A DNA stretch of 38,180 nucleotides, taken from NCBI RefSeq assembly GCF_001571065.1, contig NZ_BCSW01000029.1:1-38180 (forward strand), in the 5' to 3' direction. Source of the stretch: Dietzia cinnamea NBRC 102147 (GTDB lineage Bacteria > Actinomycetota > Actinomycetes > Mycobacteriales > Mycobacteriaceae). The position numbers and the translations under genes are program-made. A model generated the notes under the pieces. It ran no database searches. It worked only from the letters and a program-made list of their open reading frames with translations, and was not told the origin of the DNA. Below, in pieces: positions 7,502 to 16,080 of the stretch (within the stretch, counting starts at the first letter, position 1; every line of letters starts with the position of its first letter).

Positions 7502-8893
7502 GTGACCGTCGCACTCCTCCTCACGCTGGCGCTGGTCCTGCTCATCGCAGCGAACGCGCTGTTCGTCGGGGTCGAGTTCGGGTTCCTCACCGTCAACCGG
7601 GACGACGTCCGCGCCGCCGGCTCGGAGGGCGATCGCGTCGCCGCGGCCCTGGACTCCTCGCTCTCGAAGACCTCGACGAACCTGTCGGGGGCCCAGCTCG
7701 GCATCACGGTCAGCAGCCTCGTGGCGGGATACCTCACGGGCCCCTCCGTCGGGGAACTGCTCACCGGCGCGTTGGGCCTGTCCGGAATGCCGGAGGCCGC
7801 CGCCCGCGGTATCGCGATGACGGCGGCCTTCGTCGTCGTCACCTTCCTCCAGATGGTCTTCGGCGAGCTCGTCCCCAAGAACTGGGCCATCGCCGCACCC
7901 ATGCAGGTGGCGAGGCTGGTCGTGCATCCGCAGCGCACGTTCATGACCGTGTTCGGTTGGCTGGTCACCGCCCTCAACGCCTCGGCCAACCAGGTGCTGC
8001 GCCTGCTCGGGTTCACCCCGACGGAGGAACCGGGTGACGCCCGCTCCCCCGAGGAGCTGCGGGCGTCGGCGGCGCGGTCGGGACGCGAGGGCGTGATGGA
8101 CCCGCACACCGCCGAGCTCGTGACCCGGTCGATCTCGTTCGGCGAGCACCGGGCGGCCGACGCGATGGTGCCCAGGCCGCTCGTGACGTTTCTTCGCGAC
8201 CACACTGCGCAGGACCTGCTGGACACCGTCGCCGCGACCGGCCGGTCCCGCTTCCCCGTCCTCGGCGGCACCGTCGACGAGGTGGTGGGCGTCGTCCACT
8301 ACCGCCAGGCGCTGGCCGTGGACCCCGATGAGCGGGACCGCACTCCGGTGCGCGACATCGCCGCCGAGCCGACCGTGGTCTCGGAGATGATGACCCTCGA
8401 TCCCCTGATGCGGCTGCTACGGCAGACCGATCTGCAGATGGCGGTGGTCGTGGACGAGTTCGGCGGTACCGCGGGGATCGTCACGCTCGAGGACCTGGTG
8501 GAGGAGATCGTCGGCGAGATCGACGACGAGCAGGACCGCGCGTCCCGCACGCACGAGCGGATCGACGACGACACGGTCCTGGTCGGCGGGATGATGCGGC
8601 CCGACGAACTGGGCGCGATCCTGCGGCTGGAGATCCCCCCGGCGGGCGCCGCGTCGACCCTGTCCGGGGTGCTGTCAAAATCGGCGGACCGCCTCCCCGA
8701 GGTCGGAGACGAGGTGGAGCTGGAGGCCCACGACCACGAGCACCGCGACCGCGACGACCTCCCCACCCGGGCCCGTGTGCGGCTGCGGGTCGAGACGGTG
8801 AGCGACTACCGGGCCGAGCGGGTCCGGGCGACGGTCCTGCGCGGCGAGCCGGACGACTCCGGCGACGCGGGGACGGAGGAGTCCGATGAGTGA
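7502..8893 (+). CDS. CNNM/CorC (HlyC-TlyC-like) membrane protein with CBS pair
   Basis: This is a 463-residue integral membrane protein. An N-terminal CNNM (DUF21) domain of about 190 residues contains VGVEFGFLTVNRDD, the QLGITVSSLVAGYL segment and MVFGELVPKNWAI. A CBS-domain pair follows at roughly 215-340, including VVHYRQALAVD and VVDEFGGTAGIVTLEDLVEEIVGEI. A CorC/HlyC transporter-associated C-terminal domain completes it. Family members are implicated in magnesium or cobalt export and in membrane integrity. The start is a GTG at 7502. Its last 8 bp overlap the start of a paralogous gene, so the two proteins were probably made together. Confidence 0.88.
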   Translation: MTVALLLTLALVLLIAANALFVGVEFGFLTVNRDDVRAAGSEGDRVAAALDSSLSKTSTNLSGAQLGITVSSLVAGYLTGPSVGELLTGALGLSGMPEAAARGIAMTAAFVVVTFLQMVFGELVPKNWAIAAPMQVARLVVHPQRTFMTVFGWLVTALNASANQVLRLLGFTPTEEPGDARSPEELRASAARSGREGVMDPHTAELVTRSISFGEHRAADAMVPRPLVTFLRDHTAQDLLDTVAATGRSRFPVLGGTVDEVVGVVHYRQALAVDPDERDRTPVRDIAAEPTVVSEMMTLDPLMRLLRQTDLQMAVVVDEFGGTAGIVTLEDLVEEIVGEIDDEQDRASRTHERIDDDTVLVGGMMRPDELGAILRLEIPPAGAASTLSGVLSKSADRLPEVGDEVELEAHDHEHRDRDDLPTRARVRLRVETVSDYRAERVRATVLRGEPDDSGDAGTEESDE

Positions 8894-9971
8894 CGGCGTC
8901 GCGATCCTGGTGCTCGCCGCCCTCCTGCTGGGCAACGGCTTCTTCGTGGCCGCCGAGTTCGCGATGGTCTCCGCGCGCCGCGACCACCTCGAGCCCCGCG
9001 CGGCCCGGGGCAGCACCCGCGCCCGGTGGTCACTGCGTGCCATGGAGAACGTGTCGCTCTCGCTGGCCGCCACGCAGCTCGGGATCACCGCGTGTTCCCT
9101 CCTCATCGGCGCTGTCGGCGAGCCCGCCATCGCGCACCTCATCGAGAGGCCGCTGGAGTGGCTGGGGGTGTCGACCGGGTTCGCGCACCCCATCGCGCTG
9201 GTGATCGCCCTGCTCATCGTCACGTTCCTGCACATGGTGCTCGGCGAGATGGTGCCCAAGAACATGGCGATCGCACGGCCCGCCGCCGCCGCGCTGCTGT
9301 TGGGTCCGGTCCTGCGGGTGTTCGTCCTGGTGTTCCTGCCCGCCATCTGGCTGATGAACAAGACCGCCGACCTCGTCGTGCGCCACGTCCTACGCGTCGA
9401 GCCGAAGTCCGAGGTGGACACCACGGTCACGGTGGACCAGATGCGCGGGATGGTCGCGGCGGCCGGCGAATCGGGCCTGCTGGACGAGGACGAGACCACC
9501 CTCCTCGCGGGCGCGCTGGGGTTCGATCACATCACCGCGGCGGATGTGCTCCGACCGCTCGATGAGGTCGACGCGGTGGACGCGGACCTCACGACCGGCG
9601 AGATACAACAGCTGTGCGTCCGCACCGGGCATTCTCGGTTCCCCGTGCTCCGCGACGGCCGGTACGTGGGGTAAGTCCACGTCAAGGACGTCCTGGCCGA
9701 CGACCCGTCCCGCCCGTTGCGCCCCGAGCGGATCCGCCGGCTCGGCTCGGTGTCGCCCGACACGCCACTGGACGACGTGCTGGCCACCATGCAGCGGGCC
9801 CGGGCCCACCTGGGGGTCGTCGACCGCGATGACGCCGCGGACGACACCTCCGCAGCCGGCCCGTCGGGTCTCGTGGTTCTGGAGGACGTGCTCGCCCGAC
9901 TCGTCGGCGAGGTCCGTGATGCCACCCCGGAGGCCGAAACGGGCGCACCTCAGGGGTCGACCGGCGCCTAG
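8886..9971 (+). pseudogene. second CNNM/CorC-like protein, interrupted by an in-frame TAA
   Basis: The frame opened by ATG 8886 encodes a CNNM domain (AAEFAMVSARRDH, TQLGITACSLLIGA, VLGEMVPKNMAIARP) and the first part of a CBS pair. It then meets TAA at 9672-9674, directly after GRYVG. Reading on in the same frame gives VHVKDVLADD and the rest of the CBS pair to a TAG at 9969-9971. The motif GRYVGY-VHVKDVL is what homologues show, so a TAC to TAA change explains the stop. The full frame would be 361 residues, a normal family length for forms lacking the CorC_HlyC C-terminal domain. The 262-residue product, if made, keeps the membrane domain but only half the CBS module. A sequencing error is the main alternative. 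Confidence 0.8.
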
Positions 9972-10093
9972 CGGACCTTGTCCGGGTTCGTGTCGAGTAC
10001 GCGGCCGAGCGTGTTGTCCACGAGGAGCTGCGTCACCCCGGCGTAGGTGGCCACACTCACTCGAACCGTGGCGATCAGCGCGTTCTGCAACAT
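9968..10093 (-). CDS. 41-residue hypothetical protein
   Basis: A 42-codon ORF runs from ATG 10093 to TAG 9968. A strong GGAGGG site lies 6 nt upstream of the ATG. The product starts MLQNALIATVRVSVATYAG and ends NTLGRVLDTNPDKVR, that is, one amphipathic or weakly hydrophobic segment followed by a polar tail. Its stop shares CTAG with the stop of the interrupted CNNM gene on the other strand. The ribosome site and sensible composition support a real gene, but I recognise no family and conservation is untested. Confidence 0.5.
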   Translation of the reverse strand: MLQNALIATVRVSVATYAGVTQLLVDNTLGRVLDTNPDKVR

Positions 10094-10343
10094 CCTCTAC
10101 CCTCCGTCGATAAATGTGACTCCTGTCACGGTACCTGCGAGCATGGTCGCCCGCGGGTACTTCCACCCAGAAACCTGGACGCCCGTTCTGATGTGCGACT
10201 CCGAACGCTAACCATCCCCCTACTCGGATGCCACCGGATCCCGCCCGTCAGCCGGCGGGGTAGCGCCGAACGGTCGAATCCGATCACGTTTGCGCCGGTC
10301 GCGACCCCGTCGGCCCTGCGCTTGTGACCACTCGGCGCAGATC

Positions 10344-10447
10344 GGGGCGACCCCCGGCCCGGGGGTGCGGGCGACCCCGGTGCGGGTGCGGGCGACCCCG
10401 GTGCGGGCGACCCCCGGCCCCGGTGCGGGTGCGGGCGACCCCGATGC
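10344..10447. repeat. GC-rich imperfect tandem repeat
   Basis: The unit GGTGCGGGCGACCCC and the expanded GGTGCGGGTGCGGGCGACCCC recur about five times, interleaved with CCCGGCCC blocks. Copies differ by insertion of a GGTGCG hexamer. It is non-coding on both strands as far as can be judged. Confidence 0.6.
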
Positions 10448-10487
10448 GGCGCGGGCCATCCCCGGCGCGGCGCGGCCACCCCGCCGC

Positions 10488-10493
10488 TATAGT
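10488..10493 (+). promoter_or_regulatory. -10 box for the pirin gene
   Basis: TATAGT lies about 62 nt before the pirin GTG, giving a short leader that contains the GAGGAGG ribosome site. No good -35 element is visible. Confidence 0.35.
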
Positions 10494-10554
10494 TGATGCG
10501 TCACCGGAGCCGGCGGCGCTCGCACAGGGCCCGCCATGTCCCGAGGAGGTCACC

Positions 10555-11346
10555 GTGCCCGCGCTCGTCCCCGGCGTCGAGATCCACCGCTCCCGTGCGC
10601 GGTCCCGCGACCGGGGCGGCTGGCTGGACTCGCAGCACTCGTTCTCCTTCGGCCGCTACCAGGACCCGATGAACACGCACTTCGGGCGACTGCTGGTCAA
10701 CAACGACGACCACATCGCGCCCGGCACCGGCTTCGACACCCACGGGCACCGCGACATGGAGATCGTCACGTGGGTCCTGTCCGGCTCGCTGGTCCACCAG
10801 GACTCAGAGGGCCACAGCGGCGTCATCTACCCGGGGCTCGCCCAGCGGATGAGCGCGGGCTCGGGGATCCTGCACTCCGAACGCAACGACGGCTGGCGCG
10901 ACGGCTCGCTCCGTGCCGACACCCCCGCCGAACCGGTCCACCTCGTCCAGATGTGGGTCGTGCCGGACACGACCGGTGAGCAACCCGGCTACGAACAAAT
11001 GGAGATCGATCCGCGCGAGCTCGAGAACCACCTCGTCGTCGTCGCCGGGGGCCTACCCACCCACGAGGACCGCGCCGCCATCCGGATCCGCAACCGCACG
11101 TCCGCGCTCCACGCCGCCCGGCTCACACCCGGACGCACCGTCGAGCTCCCCGACGCGCCCTTCCTCCACCTCTACGTCCCACTCGGGTCGGTCACCCTGG
11201 AAGGCGAGGGCGCCCTGGACACCGGCGACGCCGCGCGCCTCACCGCCACGGGCGGGCGACGCGTCACCGCCGGCGCGCAGGGCGCCGAGATCCTCGTCTG
11301 GGAGATGCACGCGGGCATGACCATGCTCGACGTGCGCGGACACTAG
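10555..11346 (+). CDS. pirin family protein
   Basis: This 263-residue bicupin protein has an N-terminal cupin that keeps the pirin iron ligands: H63 and H65 in DTHGHRDME, H107 and E109 in ILHSERN. The family motif SFSFGRYQDPMN begins near residue 29. Bacterial pirins include quercetin dioxygenases and redox-sensing regulators; which applies here cannot be told. The GTG at 10555 is preceded by GAGGAGGTCACC, a strong ribosome site. The gene stands alone and converges on the BCCT transporter gene. Confidence 0.9.
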   Translation: MPALVPGVEIHRSRARSRDRGGWLDSQHSFSFGRYQDPMNTHFGRLLVNNDDHIAPGTGFDTHGHRDMEIVTWVLSGSLVHQDSEGHSGVIYPGLAQRMSAGSGILHSERNDGWRDGSLRADTPAEPVHLVQMWVVPDTTGEQPGYEQMEIDPRELENHLVVVAGGLPTHEDRAAIRIRNRTSALHAARLTPGRTVELPDAPFLHLYVPLGSVTLEGEGALDTGDAARLTATGGRRVTAGAQGAEILVWEMHAGMTMLDVRGH

Positions 11347-11378
11347 CCCTCCCCGCTGGCCGAGCCCTTCCCGCTGGC

Positions 11379-13088
11379 CTAGCCCTCCTCGGTGGCGGCC
11401 GACGGCGCCCCGTCATCCTGCTCGGAGTCCGGGATGTGATGCAGCGGGTGGACAGGTTCGGGCGACGGCGAGTGCTCGTTCCGCTCGAGCGCCTCCGGCG
11501 AGTACGCACGGCGCCACTGGCGGGTCACCGTGGGCGGCCGCTCGCCGAGATCGTTGCTGATACCCCGCACGAGGCTGTACATCATCACGAAGCCCACCAC
11601 GAAGAACGGCAGACCGACGACCGTGATGACCTCCTGAAGGGCGGTCAGACCGCCCTCGCCGGTACCCGCCAGGATCGTGGCACCGACCGCGCCCATGAGC
11701 ACGCCCCAGATCACGCGCTGATGGGTGGGCGAGACCTGGACGTCGTCGTCCTTCCCGGACGCGATCATGTCCACGACCATCGCCGCGGAATCCACGGACG
11801 TGGTGAAGAAGATGACGACGAGGACGACCGCGAGACCGGACAGGAACGTCGCGAGCGGGTAGTTCGACAGGAACGCGAAGAGCGCACCCGGGATGTCACC
11901 CTCGTCGACCACCGCCTCGGTCAGCCCGCCCGAGCCGAACAACTCGACATGGAACGAGGCCATACCGAAGATCCCGAACCACAGGACCGAGAAGCCCACC
12001 GGCAGGCCGAGGACGCCGAAGACGAACTGACGGATGGTGCGGCCGCGGCTGATCCGGGCGATGAAGATGCCCACGAACGGCGACCACGTAATGGTCCACG
12101 CCCAGTAGAAGACGGTCCACGTGTTCTGCCACGATTCCAGGTCGTCACTGGCGGGGAAGACGTTGTTCCACAGGGCCAGCTCCGGCAGCGTGGCGAGATA
12201 GACGCCCAGCGACTCGACCGTGCCCTTGAGCAGGAACAGGGTCGGGCCCGTGACGAGGATGAACAGCAGCAGGGCGATCGCCATGGCGATGTTGAGGTTG
12301 GACAGCCGCTTGATGCCCTTCTCCAGCCCCAGGGCCACGGAGATGCAGGCCACGGACGTGACGACCGCGATGATGAGCACCTGGACGACCGGCGACATCG
12401 CGATGCCGAAGAGTTCCGCCAGGCCCGCGTTGATCTGCAGGGTACCGAGGCCGACCGAGGTGGCCACGCCGAAGACGGTACCCACGAGCGCCACGACGTC
12501 GATTGTCTTGCCGATGGGACCGAAGACCTTGTCCCCGAGGATCGGGGCGAAGATCGAGCTGACGCGCGGCGGCATCTTGCGCTTGTAGATGAAGTAGGCG
12601 AACGCGAGGGCCGGCAGGGCGAAGATCGTCCACGTGTGCAGACCGAAGTGGTACAGCGTGAACGCCATCGCCTCCTGCGCGGCGTCCGTGCTGCCCGGTT
12701 CCACGTTCCCCCGCGGCGGCGTGGCGAAATGAGAGATGGGCTCCGCGACGCCCCAGAACATGAGGATCGTGCCGATGCCCGCGGCGAAGAGCATGCCGAA
12801 CCACGCCGCGGTGGAGTGCTCCGGGTCCTCGTCGTCGCCGCCCAGACGGACGTGTCCGAACCGGCTGATGGCTATCCAGATGAGAAAGGCCAGGAACGAC
12901 GTGACCCCGAATACGTAGAACCACCCGAGGTTGGTCATGATCCAACCCGACGCGGTGCCGAAGACCTCGCCCACCCACTCGCCGGCGAAGAAAGTGATGA
13001 CGACGAAGGCGAGGATCACCCCGACAGTCGAGAAGAACACCCCCGGATCGGTCTTGAGCCTCAGTGCTCGCAGTATCCGTTCGGACAT
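11379..13088 (-). CDS. BCCT-family osmolyte transporter (betaine/choline/carnitine)
   Basis: This is a 569-residue transporter of about 12 transmembrane helices. Family hallmarks are the glycine-rich substrate/ion region AAGIGTILMFWGVAEP at about 90-110 and the long TM8 motif WAWTITWSPFVGIFIARISRG, rich in tryptophans that form the quaternary-amine cage. The C-terminal cytoplasmic tail of about 65 residues is Pro/Glu/His-rich. In BetP the corresponding tail senses potassium, so osmotic activation is plausible but unproven here. The likely role is sodium- or proton-coupled uptake of glycine betaine or related compounds. It lies 71 bp downstream of the CAP-domain gene on the same strand. Confidence 0.9.
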   Translation of the reverse strand: MSERILRALRLKTDPGVFFSTVGVILAFVVITFFAGEWVGEVFGTASGWIMTNLGWFYVFGVTSFLAFLIWIAISRFGHVRLGGDDEDPEHSTAAWFGMLFAAGIGTILMFWGVAEPISHFATPPRGNVEPGSTDAAQEAMAFTLYHFGLHTWTIFALPALAFAYFIYKRKMPPRVSSIFAPILGDKVFGPIGKTIDVVALVGTVFGVATSVGLGTLQINAGLAELFGIAMSPVVQVLIIAVVTSVACISVALGLEKGIKRLSNLNIAMAIALLLFILVTGPTLFLLKGTVESLGVYLATLPELALWNNVFPASDDLESWQNTWTVFYWAWTITWSPFVGIFIARISRGRTIRQFVFGVLGLPVGFSVLWFGIFGMASFHVELFGSGGLTEAVVDEGDIPGALFAFLSNYPLATFLSGLAVVLVVIFFTTSVDSAAMVVDMIASGKDDDVQVSPTHQRVIWGVLMGAVGATILAGTGEGGLTALQEVITVVGLPFFVVGFVMMYSLVRGISNDLGERPPTVTRQWRRAYSPEALERNEHSPSPEPVHPLHHIPDSEQDDGAPSAATEEG

Positions 13089-13159
13089 GATCTCTCCCGT
13101 CGTCTCGGCCCCCTCAGAGCACCGCTGCCGGATCGAGTAGCTCAGTCAGAGTTCATAGG

Positions 13160-13759
13160 TCAGTACGCGAAGTTGTGTACCACGAAAACTTTGCCGTTGC
13201 CGGAGTAGGCGATGCCCATGCCCGCCGAGCGGTAGCCCGGGTCGAGGAGATTCTCGTTGTGGCCGGGCGAGTTCTTCCACAGGTCGACCAGGCAGATCGC
13301 CCCACAATGGGTGCCCGCGGCGACAATGTTCTCCCCGTGACCCCGGTTGATCAATGCTGTGTTGTGAATCACCTCATCCCGGGCGGCGAGGCGATCCGCC
13401 CACGCCTGGGCCTCGCGGTCAAGGTCGGCGTTGGGCGCAAGGGCTCCGCGGCCGTGGGCGATGCGGTAGGCGTCGATCTCGCGAATGATCCCCTCGCGCA
13501 ACCCCCCGGTGACCCCGAAGGCGGCGACATCCCCGTACGCCATCTCGCTGGAACCGACCGCCGCCCACGCCTCCGGCGGCAGGGCGGCGCGCACCTGCGA
13601 GACGATCCCCTCCACCTGCGGCGCGAGGTGCGCCGGGATCAGGTGCTGGGGGATGAAGGAAGGCAGGGTCTGGGCGGAAGCCGTGGCCGCCCCGCCGCCC
13701 ACGAGGGTGGCGGCGGTGACGGCGATCGTCGCGAGTGACGCGGTGAGCCTTGTGCGCAT
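13160..13759 (-). CDS. secreted CAP-domain (SCP/PR1-like) protein
   Basis: This 199-residue protein has an N-terminal Sec signal peptide: MRTRL, a hydrophobic Ala/Thr/Val stretch, and likely cleavage after ASA near residue 29. A CAP domain fills the C-terminal two thirds, with AQAWADRLAARDEVIHN, HGENIVAAG, NSPGHNENLLDPGYRSAGMGIA and a closing VFVVHNFAY. The two histidines in the GHNENLL and VIHN regions fit the CAP cavity. A paired cysteine loop, CGAIC, lies near 140. Bacterial CAP proteins are secreted, and their targets are mostly unknown. The upstream region (13760-13946) contains no gene. Confidence 0.87.
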   Translation of the reverse strand: MRTRLTASLATIAVTAATLVGGGAATASAQTLPSFIPQHLIPAHLAPQVEGIVSQVRAALPPEAWAAVGSSEMAYGDVAAFGVTGGLREGIIREIDAYRIAHGRGALAPNADLDREAQAWADRLAARDEVIHNTALINRGHGENIVAAGTHCGAICLVDLWKNSPGHNENLLDPGYRSAGMGIAYSGNGKVFVVHNFAY

Positions 13760-13946
13760 GATGGCGATAATGCCGTTTCGGTGCGCCTGACGCGAACCGT
13801 TTGATCGATCAGGTAACGAACCGGACTCGGCACCGCGTTACCGCTGTGACCAGCGATTATCAGTGTTGCTTGTGTGGCGAGAGTGGTTACTCCGTCCGGA
13901 CGGGCGGCCAACTTCGGCGGCCGCGCCGAGTGGGTCCCGGGAGCGG

Positions 13947-14354
13947 CTAGTCGAGCCTCTCGCGGACCAGCTGGAGGAACTCGGCCCCGTAGTCGAGATG
14001 CTTCTGCAGATCGCGGTAGCGCGCCTCCGCCTCGCCGTGAATCTCCTCGACGGTCGCCCGCGCCGCGCGCCTCTCCTCCGACCCCGACCCCCCCGCCTGC
14101 GGGCGCCGGCCCGCGGCGAGCACGTCCGTGGCCTGCAGGAACTGCTTCATGCGCTCCAGGGAGAAGCCGAGGGGCTTCATCCGACGCACCAGCAGGAGCC
14201 GTTCGACGTCGTCATCGGTGTAGAGCCGGAACCCGCCCGCGGTGTGACCGGAGGGGACGACCAGGCCGAGCTCGTCGTAGTGACGCAGAGTCCGGATCGA
14301 CAGACCGGTGGCCTCGGCGACCTCGCCGATCTTCCGCACCGCGTCCTCCGACAT
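13947..14354 (-). CDS. MerR family transcriptional regulator
   Basis: This 135-residue regulator has the MerR winged helix-turn-helix (KIGEVAEATGLSIRTLRHYDELGLV), then the second wing FRLYTDDDVERLLLVRRMKPLGFSLERMKQFL, and a C-terminal coiled coil of about 55 residues for dimerisation. No cysteine cluster for metal binding is visible and there is no large ligand domain, so the inducer is unknown. The ATG at 14354 is preceded by AAGGAGGATC, a strong ribosome site; an ATG eight codons upstream is less likely. It is divergent from the SulP permease across two palindromes that are good operator candidates, and it may control that permease. Confidence 0.9.
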   Translation of the reverse strand: MSEDAVRKIGEVAEATGLSIRTLRHYDELGLVVPSGHTAGGFRLYTDDDVERLLLVRRMKPLGFSLERMKQFLQATDVLAAGRRPQAGGSGSEERRAARATVEEIHGEAEARYRDLQKHLDYGAEFLQLVRERLD

Positions 14355-14411
14355 GATCCTCCTTGTGGGCTTGCTCACAGCGGTCGCCGGAGATTCGCCG
14401 CATCATCAAAC

Positions 14412-14450
14412 CTACCGTTACGGTAGCTTCAGAATCTCCCGCTACGGGAG
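14412..14450. promoter_or_regulatory. twin palindromes, candidate MerR operators
   Basis: CTACCGTTACGGTAG (14412-14426) is a perfect 15-bp palindrome about one central base. CTCCCGCTACGGGAG (14436-14450) has 6-bp arms around CTA. Their centres are 24 bp apart in the 132-bp gap between divergent merR and sulP genes. MerR regulators bind dyads of this kind within promoters. Confidence 0.6.
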
Positions 14451-14486
14451 AGTGTGTCATGCCCCTGCTCGGTGAGGACAATCCCC

Positions 14487-16055
14487 ATGTCGGCTCCCGC
14501 CACCACTCCTGGGGCGCCCTCCCCGGCGCCTGCCGGCGACGATGACGGTCTGGCGCCGGTCGGCGTCCTGGCCTCGTTCCGGTACGCCTTCTCGTCCGTG
14601 CGGCGGTTGCGGACCGAGGTCCTGGCCGGCCTGGTCGTCGCCCTCGCACTGATCCCCGAGGCGATCTCCTTCTCGATCCTCGCCGGCGTCGATCCTCGCG
14701 TCGGGCTGTTCGCCTCGTTCACCATGGCCGTGACGATCGCCTTCACCGGCGGGCGCCCCGCGATGATCTCGGCGGCGACCGGCGCGATCGCCCTCGTCGT
14801 GGCCCCGGTCGCCCGCGACCACGGGATGGACTACCTCGTGGCCACCGTGCTCCTCGCCGGGTTCATCCAGGTGGTACTCAGCCTGATCGGGGTGGGCAAG
14901 CTCATGCGCTTCATCCCTCGCAGCGTGATGATCGGTTTCGTCAACGCGCTCGCGATCCTGATCTTCGCCGCCCAGATCCCCCATCTGCTGGGCGTTCCGT
15001 GGCTTGTCTACCCGATGGTCGCGGCCGGTATCGCGATCATGGTGTTCTTCCCGCGGTTGACCACCGCGGTGCCGGCCCCGCTGATCGCCATCATCGCGAT
15101 CACCGCCGTCGTCCTGCTCTTCGGATGGTCGATGCCGAACGTCGGGGACCAGGGCGAGCTTCCCTCATCCCTGCCCGCGCTGTTCTTCCCCGACATCCCG
15201 TGGACACTCGAGACGCTACAGATCATCGCCCCCTACGCCCTGGCCACCGCCCTCGTCGGCCTCATGGAATCCCTCATGACGGCCAAGCTGGTCGACGACA
15301 TCACCGAGGTGCGCACCGACAAGACCCGAGAGGGCTGGGGCCAGGGCGTCGCGAATCTCGTCACCGGGTTCTTCGGCGGCATGGGCGGCTGCGCGATGAT
15401 CGGCCAGACGATGATCAACGTCAAGCAGTCCGGCGCCCGCACCCGGCTGTCGACACTCCTGGCAGGCGTCTTCCTGCTCATCCTCGTGGTGGCGCTGGGC
15501 GACATCGTCGGGCTCATCCCCATGGCCGCCCTCGTCGCCGTGATGATCATGGTGTCGGTGGCCACCCTGGACTGGCATTCGATCCACCCGCGCACCCTGC
15601 GCCTGATGCCGCTGAGCGAGACGGTCGTCATGGTCGTCACCGTGGTCGCCACGGTAATCACCGAGAACCTCGCCATCGGCGTCGTTCTCGGTGTCCTCAC
15701 CGCGATGGTGATGTTCGCCCGGCGCGTGGCCCACATGACGACCCTCGAAAAGATCTCCGAGCGCGACGTCGACGACGACGGCACCATCGACGTCCGCACA
15801 TACCGGGTGCGCGGCGAGCTGTTCTGGGCGTCCAGCAACGACCTCGTGTACCAGTTCGACTACTCGGGCGACCCCCGGCACGTCGTGATCGACCTGACCG
15901 AGGCCGACATCTGGGACGCCTCCACCGTCGCGACCCTGGACGCGATCACCCACAAGTACGCGGCCAAGGGCAAGACCGTGGAGATCATCGGGCTGGACGG
16001 CTCCAGTCGGCAGCGACTGGAGAGGCTGTCCGGCAATCTCGGCGAAGGGCACTGA
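14487..16055 (+). CDS. SulP family anion permease with STAS domain
   Basis: This is a 522-residue SLC26/SulP transporter. The N-terminal 400 residues are a multi-helix membrane domain with LAGLVVALALIPEAISFSI, VDPRVGLFASF and the family region MGGCAMIGQTMINVKQSG. The C-terminal part from about residue 420 is a cytoplasmic STAS domain ending near VEIIGLDGSSRQRL. The family moves sulfate, bicarbonate or other anions; the substrate is not resolved. The ATG at 14487 is chosen because GGTGAGG lies about 9 nt upstream; an in-frame GTG at 14454 is an alternative but would sit beside the operator. Divergent merR is the likely regulator. Confidence 0.88.
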   Translation: MSAPATTPGAPSPAPAGDDDGLAPVGVLASFRYAFSSVRRLRTEVLAGLVVALALIPEAISFSILAGVDPRVGLFASFTMAVTIAFTGGRPAMISAATGAIALVVAPVARDHGMDYLVATVLLAGFIQVVLSLIGVGKLMRFIPRSVMIGFVNALAILIFAAQIPHLLGVPWLVYPMVAAGIAIMVFFPRLTTAVPAPLIAIIAITAVVLLFGWSMPNVGDQGELPSSLPALFFPDIPWTLETLQIIAPYALATALVGLMESLMTAKLVDDITEVRTDKTREGWGQGVANLVTGFFGGMGGCAMIGQTMINVKQSGARTRLSTLLAGVFLLILVVALGDIVGLIPMAALVAVMIMVSVATLDWHSIHPRTLRLMPLSETVVMVVTVVATVITENLAIGVVLGVLTAMVMFARRVAHMTTLEKISERDVDDDGTIDVRTYRVRGELFWASSNDLVYQFDYSGDPRHVVIDLTEADIWDASTVATLDAITHKYAAKGKTVEIIGLDGSSRQRLERLSGNLGEGH

Positions 16056-16080
16056 GGGACAGCGCCGGGCGCCGGGCCCC

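Larger units (their letters stand above)
10094..10554. other. gene-poor region upstream of the pirin gene
   Basis: This 461-bp stretch has no convincing gene. The left part should hold the promoter of the 41-codon ORF. The middle is a GC-rich imperfect tandem repeat. The right end has a TATAGT box at 10488-10493 pointing toward the pirin gene. Open frames here translate to arginine/proline repeats typical of non-coding GC-rich DNA. Confidence 0.6.

Noticed and set aside
9717-9971. Separate 84-residue gene after the CNNM stop.
   Set aside because: It is in frame with, and continues the CBS domain of, the interrupted gene, so it is better treated as the 3' part of the pseudogene.
11436-13208. 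590-codon plus-strand open frame antisense to the BCCT transporter.
   Set aside because: Composition (Asp/Arg/Glu/His rich, no structure) is typical of a GC-rich shadow frame; the opposite strand has an unambiguous 12-TM transporter.
13760-13946. Possible c-di-AMP (ydaO-type) riboswitch upstream of the secreted CAP-domain gene; GTGCCGAGTCCGG is seen on the minus strand.
   Set aside because: Only the first consensus-like element is present. The later conserved blocks are missing before the ATG, and the remaining leader is too short for the full fold.
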